Below, piece after piece: positions 11,731 through 21,027 of a DNA stretch of 64,000 bases; position 1 is the stretch's first letter; the number at the start of each line of letters is the position of its first letter. The stretch covers positions 50,289,230 through 50,353,229 of the forward strand of contig OZ034968.1 in assembly GCA_964030785.1 (NCBI GenBank), written 5' to 3'. The stretch is from Siderastrea siderea (taxonomy: Eukaryota > Cnidaria > Anthozoa > Scleractinia > Rhizangiidae). A program made the translations under genes and the position numbers. Below the pieces are notes generated by a model. It did not search any database, had not been told where the DNA came from, and was given only the letters and a program-made list of their open reading frames with translations.

Positions 11731-11934
11731 ACAAACTGACTCATTTGACTAACAATAGACCAACGGACATTTGACTAACAAAAGACGGATCGAAACGCAC
11801 CAATCACGTTTACAGTCTTCACAGCCAATAACATCACGGCTTAACTGACAGACGACCAATAACATCACGAGATCGTCGACCAATCAGGACAACGACCAGA
11901 GACTTATAACATCTACTGACGATTTACAGTTCAC

Positions 11935-11981
11935 TTGACTCTGATGATGACTTCCGCTCAGGTTGTCGAAACGTCAGTCAA
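11935..11981 (+). ncRNA. hammerhead ribozyme, copy B 3' pLTR
   Basis: The segment has TTGACT at 11935-11940, CTGATGA at 11941-11947, stem II GACTTCC/GGTTGTC, GAAA at 11968-11971, CGTC to 11975 (predicted cut after 11975) and AGTCAA at 11976-11981. All core bases are intact. Confidence 0.75.
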
Positions 11982-12080
11982 TGTCTCCTCAAACAGTCCT
12001 TCTCAGGACTACACTCACCCGGACAATCACAATTTACCGAATTATGATATGACTCCTGGGTTCAAACCATTTACAGTTTT

Positions 12081-12092
12081 AACATTTGTAAT
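12081..12092. repeat. right target-site duplication of Penelope pair 1
   Basis: This is an exact second copy of AACATTTGTAAT (first at 5967-5978), immediately after the Penelope 3' end. Confidence 0.8.
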
Positions 12093-12780
12093 ATTAAAAC
12101 ATTTCTAGGTTGCACCACCATTCTTTGTTATAGAATGCATACAGAGAATCCAGTTGTTGAAGTAAATTAAGGTCCAGACAGGATGCAGCCTGCGATTGAG
12201 GTTCGTTGAGTAAAAAGACAAATGTAGCCATACCTAATTCATGACGCGGGTTGCATTACGTTTAATGGATGGAGGGTGTCCATCTTTATAGGTTGTCGTG
12301 ACGGTATCGGTAGTAGCAGGAACCAAGTTTTCGAAAACTGCTCTGACTCTCCGTGTAGTCATCTCTCTTCCCCCATGCATTCATTGAAGTTCTTCACGCA
12401 GTAACAGGTCAAATTCGGTTTCGCTTTCATAGGGATCAGGCCTCGGAATCTCTTTTGAACACTTTCTCGATTCTGATGACAACAAGTAATACCTTTGTCT
12501 TTTAAAACGTGGCTTCATAGTCTGGCATCATCCGATGACGTCAAAACATACCACTCCTAAACTTCCTGCTGCCTTAGGATCATTGTACAAATCGATCAAC
12601 TTTTCATCGCTCACTTTTTTGTCACTCATACTCATCTGAGACGCTTCAACACCAGATGTAAATTGTTAGGCACTTGGTCTGGAAACCTCTTTTCTATCTC
12701 TCGGTACCAATAAAACGCTTTCCCAATACACCCAGCTGATCAAGATATCCCACATCAAAGATGCCACACACCGATTCACT
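12093..12780 (-). pseudogene. N-terminal part of the split Polinton-associated gene(s)
   Basis: Several minus-strand segments in different frames look protein-like: KVSDEKLIDLYNDPKAAGSL, FDLLLREELQ, and close to the junction FVFLLNEPQSQAASCLDLNL. The last leads towards the junction at 12093 and would continue on the other side at 5966. Frameshifts and stops separate the segments. I cannot name the family. The interpretation as one or two Polinton genes rests on strand, position and continuity across the target duplication. Confidence 0.3.
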
Positions 12781-13090
12781 TAAAAAAAAGATTTAATGAC
12801 ACGATAACTTAATTACTTTTTATACATTCAATCAGCCAATCAAAAATGTTCTCAAGTTCCTTGCAAATCTCTAATCGATCTTAATACAATTTGAGATTAG
12901 TCTTAGTCCTTGTGGTTGTGACTGTTTTGCGGCTCTTTGTTGCTCTATCCTCAGCATGTGCTCTTCTGAGGTCATTTCCTCTTGTTTCTTTACCAGTTGT
13001 TCTCTGAACCCTTTGGGCAAGACTTTGAGGAATTCAGGACCTTGCACGTAATCTTCAAAGGTCTTCTTGACAGGTGGTGGACTTGGTATG

Positions 13091-13732
13091 TCAACACCCT
13101 GCCTCTAATCTGCAATATTTCTCCTCCTTTCTATGCAATCCTTCAAAACAATCACAGTCCAGTTCATTCCTGCTCACTTGGGATACTGACTTGGGATAAT
13201 TTCTACTGCTACATGGTAGACATGCTCCCATGGTTGGATTAAAGCAACTTGTAATCCCTTTCTTGGGAAAAGACTTGGAGGCTTCCTGATCCAACGAAGT
13301 GCATTTTTTTAGGATCAGAGGGATATCAGCCCACTGAAAGAAATTACATTCTTTGAATCTGCATGTCATATATAGCCGCCCAGGGTTCTTTTCTGAACTG
13401 CAATTCATGTTATCCCATCGGATCCTGATTTGTGGGTGGAGAGTTCGGGTCACCATTTCCAAGTACCAAGGGAGGTCCAGTGTGCTGACCATCATACCAC
13501 AGTTTTTAATGCAGGAGGAATTAAAGTGAGGGCATCTGAAATAGTTAAAGCCCTTAGGGGATGTCTGCTCTACCATAAGGTCACCATGAATGGGACAGCA
13601 AGGCTCCAAGGGTTTTGACCTGTTCTCGGGTATTTCATAACTGGGTTGACTCTGTTCTGTTTCACCAATTCCTTGTAAGCTTGTCGGGGATGTAAGGAAT
13701 TGGCATGGTTTTTTGATAAATGCCATCTTCAT
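13091..13732 (-). CDS. GRF/zinc-ribbon protein of the Polinton-like element
   Basis: This is a 213-codon frame. Around residues 45-80 is CPIHGDLM...YFRCPHF...CIKNCG, a Cys/His zinc ribbon. Around residues 117-137 is NPGRLYMTCRFKECNFFQWA, a close match to the GRF zinc finger pattern (NPGR, then C, then FFQWAD) found in nucleic-acid-processing proteins. GRF fingers bind single-stranded DNA in known families. It lies upstream of the polymerase on the same strand. The tail after residue 140 is low in recognisable structure and may be out of frame. Role in the element is inferred. Confidence 0.5.
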   Translation of the reverse strand: MKMAFIKKPCQFLTSPTSLQGIGETEQSQPSYEIPENRSKPLEPCCPIHGDLMVEQTSPKGFNYFRCPHFNSSCIKNCGMMVSTLDLPWYLEMVTRTLHPQIRIRWDNMNCSSEKNPGRLYMTCRFKECNFFQWADIPLILKKCTSLDQEASKSFPKKGITSCFNPTMGACLPCSSRNYPKSVSQVSRNELDCDCFEGLHRKEEKYCRLEAGC

Positions 13733-14337
13733 CCTCTGTCTGCGTGGCCTGATCGGCCAAGTGAGGGATTTCTTGTTTGTTTTCGTCTGTTTGTGTTATC
13801 TGATCCATTGAGTTCATTTCTTTTCAGATTTCTTTGCTGCCATTTTCTTGCTCGTTGCTCAAAGGTTCTCTATCTCCTTCTGCCACAACGTCTTTGCCTT
13901 CTCTTCAGGCAACTTTGCAGGTTGAGTCAGCTTCCTCTTCTGAGCAGATGCACCAAACAGCGTCATTGACATCATGAAGGAATGAAAGAGAGTGGCTACG
14001 TGATCTCTTAACATACTATTTTGACAATGTTACTATTTTAATATGCCAATCCCAGAGCTCCACGTCATTCCCAACCTCAATTATGGTTGGTAGAAAACAA
14101 GTTTGATGGCTGATGTCAACCAGCCGTACGAGTTTAATCTAGTAAAACCAGTCATACAAGTTCAACCTACACTGTAGTCATACAAGTTTAATCCAGTAAA
14201 ACAGGTCATACGAGTTTCATCTAAAAACCGCTCATACAAGGTACCAAGTGCAATCTGGCATAAAGGCAGGAACTCCTTGCTTCTCTTTTTCCAGAAGCAT
14301 CATAAATGATTACAACGTTGAGGGTATGGATATTTGA
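13733..14337. other. Polinton fossil interior, no gene recognised
   Basis: Only short frames occur. A loosely repeated GTCATACAAGTTTAATCCAGTAAAAC-like motif occurs three to four times between about 14100 and 14235, possibly a decayed regulatory or tandem repeat. Confidence 0.35.
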
Positions 14338-14830
14338 CTCGGGGACAAGTACACCCTGCACACTGGAGGATGCACTGGTGTGGATATGTGTCCAGAAGAT
14401 GTGGGAAGAAGTCTGGGGTTTCACGTCAATGTCATGATAGGGCCACATCATCCCAGAGCCAATGCTATCACTCCCCTCACTTGTTCAGATTTCATGCTAG
14501 CCAAGCCCGCTCTTTGTGGAGCCAATGTCACTTTTAAACGTAATCTTCCTTCTATTGCACCTGGCTCCATTGTTCCCTACTACATGGAACTTTTGCAAAG
14601 ACACTGGTACATCATCAAAGATGTCACTGTCATGAACCCTTTAGGCGAATTTTTAAATAATGACAACAAACAACTAAAAGGTGGTACCGGTACGCCAACA
14701 AGACAGTGTATGTTTATGACATCCAATCCAAGACTTGGTACCAACCTTTTCGTTGCAAGTGGAACGAAAAATCTGAATGGGTGAAAGACCTTCATTTTCG
14801 TCCGATAGGAAGCTTGCCCGGCCGGGTCAC
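14338..14830 (+). pseudogene. SLOG-like Rossmann-fold protein, frameshifted
   Basis: After an in-frame stop at 14335 the plus strand encodes TLHTGGCTGVDMCPEDVGRS, then GFHVNVMIGPHHPRANAI, then in a shifted frame after about 14690 VYVYDIQSKTWY. A glycine-rich TGG-x-x-G-x-D turn early, a HPR motif after the second strand, and a GGTG segment before a final VYVYD strand are the layout of SLOG/DprA/LOG-type nucleotide-binding Rossmann domains. Known SLOG proteins bind or process nucleotides or nucleoside derivatives. The frame is broken, lacks a start, and sits opposite in orientation to the polymerase. Family placement is by motif memory, not by search. Confidence 0.45.
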
Positions 14831-15404
14831 CTGACAAAGGACGTATCCCACCGTTCATAAAATCAGTGCCATGGTAGGTTCACACACCATTTCAATTGAG
14901 ACTAGTGAGGAAATCAGAGCTCCTTTCATGTGAACACTTTCTCTCGACAAAGAAATCAAAGCTTTCAACACGGCCTTGGAAGGTTTTCACCTGGCCAATG
15001 TTCACGGGGAATAAAAGATGAAGCCCTTGAGCCAAAAAATAGTTAGATTTTGTGAACAAGTTGAAGTGGTAGAACAAGTATATCCCATTTTCAACAATCT
15101 CGTTACATCTTCAAAGCACCAATCAGCAGAGAAATACAAGTAGCCAATAGGAAGTCACCTTTCCATCAAAAACGTATAAAAATGAGAGCCATCCTTCAGT
15201 TTCGACATTTGCAGCGTAAAGCCAGACAAGCTTAAATGGACTGTTACAAAGACTTCAAACGTGAGGATTTTAAGACTAAAGACGACTATCTCACTGAAAG
15301 AGTCAAGCAGGGACCAAAAGCGGCTACGCATTTTAAGACTGTTATAATCACTGGTTGGTAGTTTTTGCAAGAGCCCTGTACAAAACAAGTGACAACGAAA
15401 AAAA
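14831..15404. other. Polinton fossil interior, nothing recognised
   Basis: Short frames on both strands, none with recognisable motifs. AT content rises relative to the flanking gene remnants. Confidence 0.35.
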
Positions 15405-15701
15405 ATGTACGTGATTTCAGACAAAAAGCTACAAGATGAATTATTTCATTTTTCATGGAAACAGGAATGGGTATGGTCCATTTGCCAATTATTGCTGGCG
15501 CGTTTTCCTGAACAGTTCAGTGCACCCAAGGCTACAGCTTATTCTGTTGAATGGCAAACGTTTATCGAACATTTGAAAGACAATGTCATTGAATACCTCC
15601 CTCATTTGAACTTCAATCTGATTAACCAGCAATGGAGATTCAGAATGAGGTATGAGGATTTTGGACAGGCTTCAACCATTCAACAAAGGGTTATATTGTA
15701 A
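15405..15701 (+). CDS. 98-codon hypothetical frame
   Basis: The frame begins MYVISDKKLQDELFHF and continues with an aromatic-rich, Leu-rich stretch (WSICQLLLARFPEQFSAP) that looks protein-like rather than random. The family is not recognised. It is on the strand opposite the polymerase and just past the polymerase C-terminal remnant. It may be a remnant of another gene of the Polinton-like element, or chance. Confidence 0.25.
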   Translation: MYVISDKKLQDELFHFSWKQEWVWSICQLLLARFPEQFSAPKATAYSVEWQTFIEHLKDNVIEYLPHLNFNLINQQWRFRMRYEDFGQASTIQQRVIL

Positions 15702-15784
15702 TCATGACAATGATTTTGCTTGGAAAAATGATGAATCCTACCACCAATGTGATGAAAGTGCATGTTGCCATCTTCTCTTGTCAC

Positions 15785-17720
15785 CTAAACAACGATGGAG
15801 CATTTGACTATGAAGATGTTGATGTTGGTTTGCACTGGGTTACAGTTAGGCTTACAGTTGTGCACCACTTCCAACATTTCTTTGTTGATGATGCGCACAC
15901 TGTGAATGTTGTGGGAATCATCATGGAGTAAGTCGTAAAATTTGGCTGGTGAAGAAAAGCTTCCACGTGACACTTGCTGTTTGCTGTCCAAACTTGCCAT
16001 AGAAACTGTTGAGCATCGTTTGGGCCAGTTGATGTCTGTGAGGATTTTTGACAATGTTGTTGGAGTCTAGTTGGATCCCTTCATTTCGCTCATAATCTTC
16101 AATGTACCGTTGTCATTTGACGGGATCATCTCCCACGTCAGCTGGCCAACCTGATGCTTCTTGTTTCATCGTGAGAAAGGTGTTGATGTACGAGGCAAAG
16201 AGATCCTGGCTTTGTCGTTGAAAGTGCCATATTTCATGCAAGGGCTTCTTATACCTCAAGGGTGCACCAGGTACTGGTCAGGACACGTTCTTCAGGGTTG
16301 TGGGGGCACAGAGGGGTTCCACGCATTAAGAGGTTGTCGAGTTCCTTTTTTTACGCAGGTCTGACAAAGAGGGAATGTCAATTTGCCCTTGCATCGGTAT
16401 CGTAAGACAGGATGGTACAGGTCGTGTGGTGGGATGACGGTGCACTTGACCCAGCCAAAGTAACCTGAAATGTTGTTGGACTGTGGTGGGGTGATGATCA
16501 CAGGATGACCAATCGGGTAGGGGCAGTTTTTGTTCACCCACGGGTAAAGGGAGGTGTAATCCACGTACCAAATTTCTTCATCATGCTCTGTCTTGGCATA
16601 CAGGTGAACTGTGTTGGTATGTTCCCCCAAAAAGGGCCTCATGCAGTTCTACTCGCGCCACCAATTGCAGCTGTGATTTGGGGATGAGTTTCTTTTTGTC
16701 TTTTCTGCTCATATTCCCAGATGGTTTTTAAGTTGTAGCTTACATCTTGAATGGCTTTGTTGCAATCTAGTGTCATTTGATAGACTTGACGCATGGTCAT
16801 GTCGTTGTGTTTAGGATGCTTGTTATCTCAATTTGGAAAGCAGGTGGGACACCCATGGTAGAAGCAGCCCTGGAATTCATAGACGATTTGAGTTTCTTTG
16901 TCAAATCCGTTGAAGTAAATTGGACTTTGTTCTGTTTGAATGCGCTGTTCTCCTTTGTTTCCTGCATGAGTGATACAATCTCCTTCACTTTCACTGCGGG
17001 TCTGATGCAGTTGATGTTCTTTCCAATAAAAGCATTGTAAAGAGGTGAGGGAATGCGGTTTGCTTTTGCCGTGCCAACGGCGGATGGGTTCGGAGGTAAT
17101 GGTGCAAGGTTGGAGGCACTTTTTGCGAAAAAACAAGTTGCAGGCTGACGTGATGGTGATGCATTTTTCCATAGGGTTGAAGTCAACGATTTGTTCAAAT
17201 TCTTCTTGGAATCTTTGGCATCCTTCTTTGGGCAAGCGCACATCAGATTGGCAATAAGCCACGAGTTCATTGTGGAAGTTGAATTCATAGTTTTCTTAGC
17301 GTCAAGCCTTGTGCCATGCTTCAAATCCTTTTTTCGTTCTACAAACATGCTCTGTGGATCGTAGTAGTCTTGAGGAGGAATAGGTCCCACGTAGTCTTGA
17401 TTGACAGCAGTGTTGAAGTAGTCAGGGAAGAAACCTTGACCTCGTTGAGGCCAAACGCTTTGCTGACTCCTGAGAGTGGCATTTGCAGGAAAGACGTGCT
17501 GTCGATGAATTTGAGATGGTGTGCACTGATGCAAAGGATTTTGGCTCTGCTGACAACTTGTTATTCGTTGATGCACTTCGAATTTTCTAGTGCGTTTGTC
17601 GGTCTGCGGAATTGAATTAAATTTAAATCCAGCTCCACGTTGCGCTTCTTCGAAATCATCTGTGGCTTCGTTGCAAATTGCATATGGATCATCCATGTTG
17701 TAGAGATCTACCGTGATGCA
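15785..17720 (-). pseudogene. Polinton-like protein-primed family B DNA polymerase, decayed
   Basis: Minus-strand fragments in changing frames appear in the order expected for a DNA_pol_B_2 type polymerase. They are GFFPDYFNTAVNQDYVGPIP (exonuclease region), ELVAYCQSDVRL-like Exo III motif (YCQSDVRLPKEGC near 17250), YEFQGCFYHGCPTC near 16855, then polymerase motif A YVDYTSLYPWVNK near 16560. A later segment SMASLDSKQQVSRGSF near 15980 resembles the region after the fingers helix. Such polymerases replicate Polintons/Mavericks and adintoviruses by protein priming. Several frameshifts and stops break the gene, and motif C (DTDS) was not found. It is a fossil, described here without reconstruction. 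Confidence 0.7.
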
Positions 17721-17799
17721 AATGTTTGCAAAGAGAAGCAAAGTGCGCTTTTTTATAGAGAAAACCAGGTCATGTGACCCAGACTGAGAACCAATCACT

Positions 17800-18767
17800 T
17801 TTTAAAAAAAAGAGAGGAGTGGGGACCCTCTCCCCTTCGTTCCCATGACTCTTTGAGGGGTAGCCTCCTTCTCACTGGATAAAATTAAAAAAAAAGGGAG
17901 GGTACCCCCTTCTTTTGTCCCCTTCTTTTTTCGTAGTAATATTGAATGCAAATAATTTTTTGTCCGAGCGAGGTGCTTTGGCTTTTCCAGCGTGAAAAAT
18001 CCTTTTTTCACAGATTCCTTTATCACTTGACTCCAACCACCTCCGCTTTATAAGCAAAAAGATGATGGCTTGGATATCAGCGAAAAAAGGTTGGAGATTT
18101 CATGTTTAAAAGGCGTCCAAATGGCCTTTGAAAGCTCAACGCAAGGTGAGTTTCCATGTCAATCCCCGCCTCAAATGGGACAAATCTTTTTTCCGAGGGA
18201 AAAATGCCACATTCTTATTTTGTCTTCCTCTACTTTTTTCCCCCAGATGTGCGGACTGAAAAGCGATGGCGCTACCGTCACGAAAGTCGCGTTTTTTCCG
18301 AGAAAACCTGGTGGCCATCTTTGTTTTTCCAGGAACCCAGGAGACAAAAAATGATAGAGCTCGGCAAAAACGCAATAAAAAAGAATGGCATTGCCCAACA
18401 CCGCTTTCCTTAGGTTTAAAGAAAAACGTGCGGTGTTCAGTATTTTTATTTCCACTTGAAATACTCTTTGCTCTTTGGATGAATGCATTTCTCCTTTGCA
18501 AGACTCACGGCATGCGACCAAACAACACCAGAAAGCATGTGTTGAACTTTAAACTGTTGATTGATGATTAGTAAAGATTCTTTTTCTGTTTGCATATATT
18601 TTTACTCATCTTGTATAAATGTTGTGAAAAATTTGGAACGTATGCCAGACTGCACGGAATGTTTGTTCCTGACCACTGCCTTTTACTACTGCCAGGTCTG
18701 TACAAAGAGATCTTCAATTTGGATAAATACGTTTGAGCAACCAAGCATTACTGTGGCTATTCTCTGA
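17800..18767. other. Polinton fossil flank, no confident gene
   Basis: Homopolymer-rich (runs of A, T and G/C blocks) with overlapping short frames on both strands. A CAGATGT-type acceptor and other splice-like sites occur but no family is recognised. No terminal inverted repeat of the Polinton was identified here or near 4.5 kb. Confidence 0.35.
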
Positions 18768-18855
18768 AATCAAAGGCTCCTAGGAGCCAGCCAACTCATG
18801 AAGGAGAAATGCTCTTACTAACCTCTTTGATCAGTTGTGAATAAAAATTTTATGA
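18768..18855 (+). repeat. dispersed repeat, second copy near 54.6 kb
   Basis: The segment CAAAGGCTCCTAGGAGC ... CTCTTTGATCAGTT resembles 54604-54710 (CAAAGGCTCCTATGAGC ... CTCTTTGATCAGTT) with an insertion in the second copy. Unnamed family. Confidence 0.5.
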
Positions 18856-18954
18856 AAAAAGAAATATTTTCCGATGTAAAAAACTATGGTTGATTATTTA
18901 TTAGCCAGAAAACGATCCCAAAAGATATTGCTAACATTCCGAAAACTGCTCAAA

Positions 18955-19055
18955 TTTCAACCCAGTTATGCAAATCAGTCAATGTTTATACAAGGTCGCT
19001 TCCTAAAGGCATTTCTGAATTGTAACCCTCCACGAGACTTTGGGCAAAAAGGTGA
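18955..19055. repeat. dispersed repeat related to 22885-23050
   Basis: TTATGCAAATCAGTCAATGT lies in the same orientation as TTATGCAAATTGTCAATGT near 23028. GTAACCCTCCACGAGACTTT matches the inverse of the segment near 22895-22915. The mixed orientation suggests a partly palindromic element end. A family name is not known. Confidence 0.45.
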
Positions 19056-19996
19056 ACGCATGGGCATGTGTGCCATGACACAGCACTCTAGGCGCATCAT
19101 GATGTCACGGATATGCGCATATTTAATAAGCAAAACAGAGTGTGATGGTATCTTTTGTTTCTCTTCGTCTTGGGTGGTGTGCCAAGTGCACACGTGTCTT
19201 ATCACCCGGCTCGCATGCCAAATGACATGCGTGCCTTATCACCTGCGTGTGATTCTGACACACACACATGGGTGCAGGATGAATGAGAAATGAAAATCAC
19301 TGTTATGCACATCATGTTCGTCAGGTTGGTTTAAAGCATCATCAAAATAAAGTTTTGCATGCCATTAGCGATTCAATTCATTGAAATAGGTTACGATTAG
19401 GGGAATAAAGCGTTTACCCAAAAATATGTTATGGATTAAACGTTCTATTTCATCGGAAGGAACTCAATCGGTTCTAGGTTTGGTTTGAATTAACTTTGAA
19501 GGAATCTTGAAATGTGCTGAGAAAATAATACCACGTGATATACTTAAAGATCAAGATACGATGATAGTTTTTTATATATATGTCAGCAAAATACAGCATT
19601 AAGAAGTGCGTTGTGTGCAGGAGTGAGACAACCGTTGCTTGGTCTATAAACAGACCTCACGGTCAAAATCTTCCACTCATATTCCTGTTAAATCAAAAAA
19701 GAAAAAGAATGAAAGAAGGCAGAAAGAAGGGTTCACGATAGAAAGACAGAAGTCTTCCTCCCAAAAAAGAGGGCTTGGCACTTGGCTGCACAGTACTGAT
19801 TGCATGGTTTCTTTCACGTATGACTGTATGCTCGTTTAAGGAGTATTGAAACTCTGTCAAGCCAAACTTATTTTGAAATTATGAATATATGAAATTCATA
19901 TATTTGAACTGCGGAATGAAGAAATAAATGTAAAGAAGATCCTCGCAGTTATTAACGCAACCTATGCAGTTGCGAAAAGAAAGCCTGAAAAAATCA

Positions 19997-20067
19997 GGCT
20001 TGCCGGGATTCGAACCCTGACCTCTGAGATACCGGTGCAGCGCTCTAACCAATTGAGCTATCAAGCC
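19997..20067 (-). tRNA. tRNA-like sequence 1 (probably not a working tRNA)
   Basis: A 71-nt cloverleaf: acceptor GGCTTGA/..CAAGCC, D arm GCTC..GAGC with AATTGGTTA loop, T arm with TTCGAAT, and intact A-box and B-box promoter elements. The anticodon loop reads CCGGTAT, with C rather than T at the position before the anticodon (which would be GGT) and a mismatch closing the stem. This copy also has TATCTCAG where the others have TATCGCAG. These oddities point to a tRNA-derived repeat. Confidence 0.5.
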
Positions 20068-20248
20068 AACTGGGAGCTGGTCATTAAATTGGTTCGCAAC
20101 TGCATAGGTTGCGTTAATAACTGCGAGGATCTTCTTTACATTTATTTCTTCATTCCGCAGTTCAATTATATGAATTTCATATATTCATAATTTCATCTTC
20201 ATCTTTCCCGGGTATATTACGAACCAATTTAATGAACAGCTCCCAGTT

Positions 20249-20319
20249 GGCTTGATAGCTCAATTGGTTAGAGCGCTGCACCGGTATCGCAGAGGTCAGG
20301 GTTCGAATCCCGGCAAGTC
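20249..20319 (+). tRNA. tRNA-like sequence 2
   Basis: The same cloverleaf as the 19997 copy, here with the anticodon stem CTGC/GCAG. The 3' acceptor strand carries a change (CAAGTC instead of CAAGCC) that breaks one pair. Pol III boxes are intact. Confidence 0.45.
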
Positions 20320-20495
20320 TGATTTTTTCAGGCTTTCTTTTCGCAACTGCATAGGTTGCATTAATAACTGCGAGGATCTTCTTTACATTTATTTCTTCAT
20401 TCCGCAGTTCAAATATATGAATTTCATATATTCATAATTTCATCTTCATCTTTCCCGGGTATATTACGAACCAATTTAATGACCAGCTCCCAGTT

Positions 20496-20566
20496 GGCTT
20501 GATAGCTCAATTGGTTAGAGCGCTGCACCGGTATCGCAGAGGTCAGGGTTCGAATCCCGGCAAGCC
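20496..20566 (+). tRNA. tRNA-like sequence 3
   Basis: The cleanest of the three: acceptor GGCTTG/CAAGCC pairs fully over six positions. The D and T arms are intact and the anticodon loop is again CCGGTAT without the universal T before the anticodon. Confidence 0.5.
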
Positions 20567-20640
20567 TGATTTTTTCAGGCTTTCTTTTTGCAACTGCATA
20601 GGTTGCGTTAATAACTGCGAGGATCGTCTTTACATTTATT

Positions 20641-21018
20641 TCAAACTTATTTTGTACCAGTAAGTGGAAAGGAATAAATGGGTATTTCGCATCCAACCAT
20701 TGTTATTGTATAAACCATGAAAAGATCATCACAGAATGAAAATCCAAGTTAGCCTGTTCGACAACAGTCTGCTTGATTTTTTTAAGAACTGGACAAGCCT
20801 ATAACAGCAAGGTAAGTCCAAGGATTGTCTAATGGACACAGCGTGTAATTTTACCCTCTAGTGTGCCATTTTACTTGCTAGTGTGCCATTTTGCTCGCTG
20901 GCGTGTCATTTTGCACGGTTTCTTTGTCGTTACGAACTCAGGACACTTCTTTGTTTGACTGAACACTAGGCTTTGTTATTCGCGTGCGTTTAAAGTAAAA
21001 GCAGAATTTTAATTAGGC
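20641..21018. other. non-coding; short imperfect tandem near 20850
   Basis: Between about 20840 and 20920 a 24-26-bp motif (CTAGTGTGCCATTTTACTTG and variants with GCTCGCTGG) repeats about three times. A related piece, GCTCATTTTACTCACTG, follows the RTE insertion at 22848. The retrotransposon therefore probably landed inside this repeat-bearing sequence. Confidence 0.45.
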
Positions 21019-21027
21019 GTGCCAATC

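Larger units (their letters stand above)
5979..12080. mobile_element. inverted pair of Penelope-like elements (pair 1)
   Basis: The 6.1-kb insertion has copy A on the minus strand (5979 to about 8930) and 5'-truncated copy B on the plus strand (10416-12080). Both 3' ends point outward. The interior from 8931 to 10415 is not recognisable Penelope sequence and includes an AT-rich minisatellite. One 12-bp duplication (AACATTTGTAAT) flanks the whole structure, so the pair behaves as a single insertion event. It splits a Polinton-associated gene. Confidence 0.75.
19870..20640. repeat. tRNA-like repeat cluster, one inverted and two direct units
   Basis: A unit of about 247 bp consists of a tRNA-like core, the segment TTTTTCAGGCTTTCTTTTCG, the segment GCATAGGTTGCGTTAATAAC, and an AT-rich palindrome (ATATGAATTTCATATA). 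It occurs once on the minus strand (core 19997-20067) and twice in tandem on the plus strand (cores 20249-20319 and 20496-20566). The copies are almost identical, so the array is young or homogenised. The same core gives short spurious IAQLVRAL-type frames familiar from cnidarian gene models. Confidence 0.8.

Noticed and set aside
16777..17615. Plus-strand frames of about 70-99 codons
   Set aside because: They are antisense shadows of the decayed Polinton-like DNA polymerase.
19879..20437. Two 61-codon proteins beginning MIAQLVRALHRY
   Set aside because: The frames are read through the tRNA-like cores and their flanks. The repeats explain the conservation better than a protein does.
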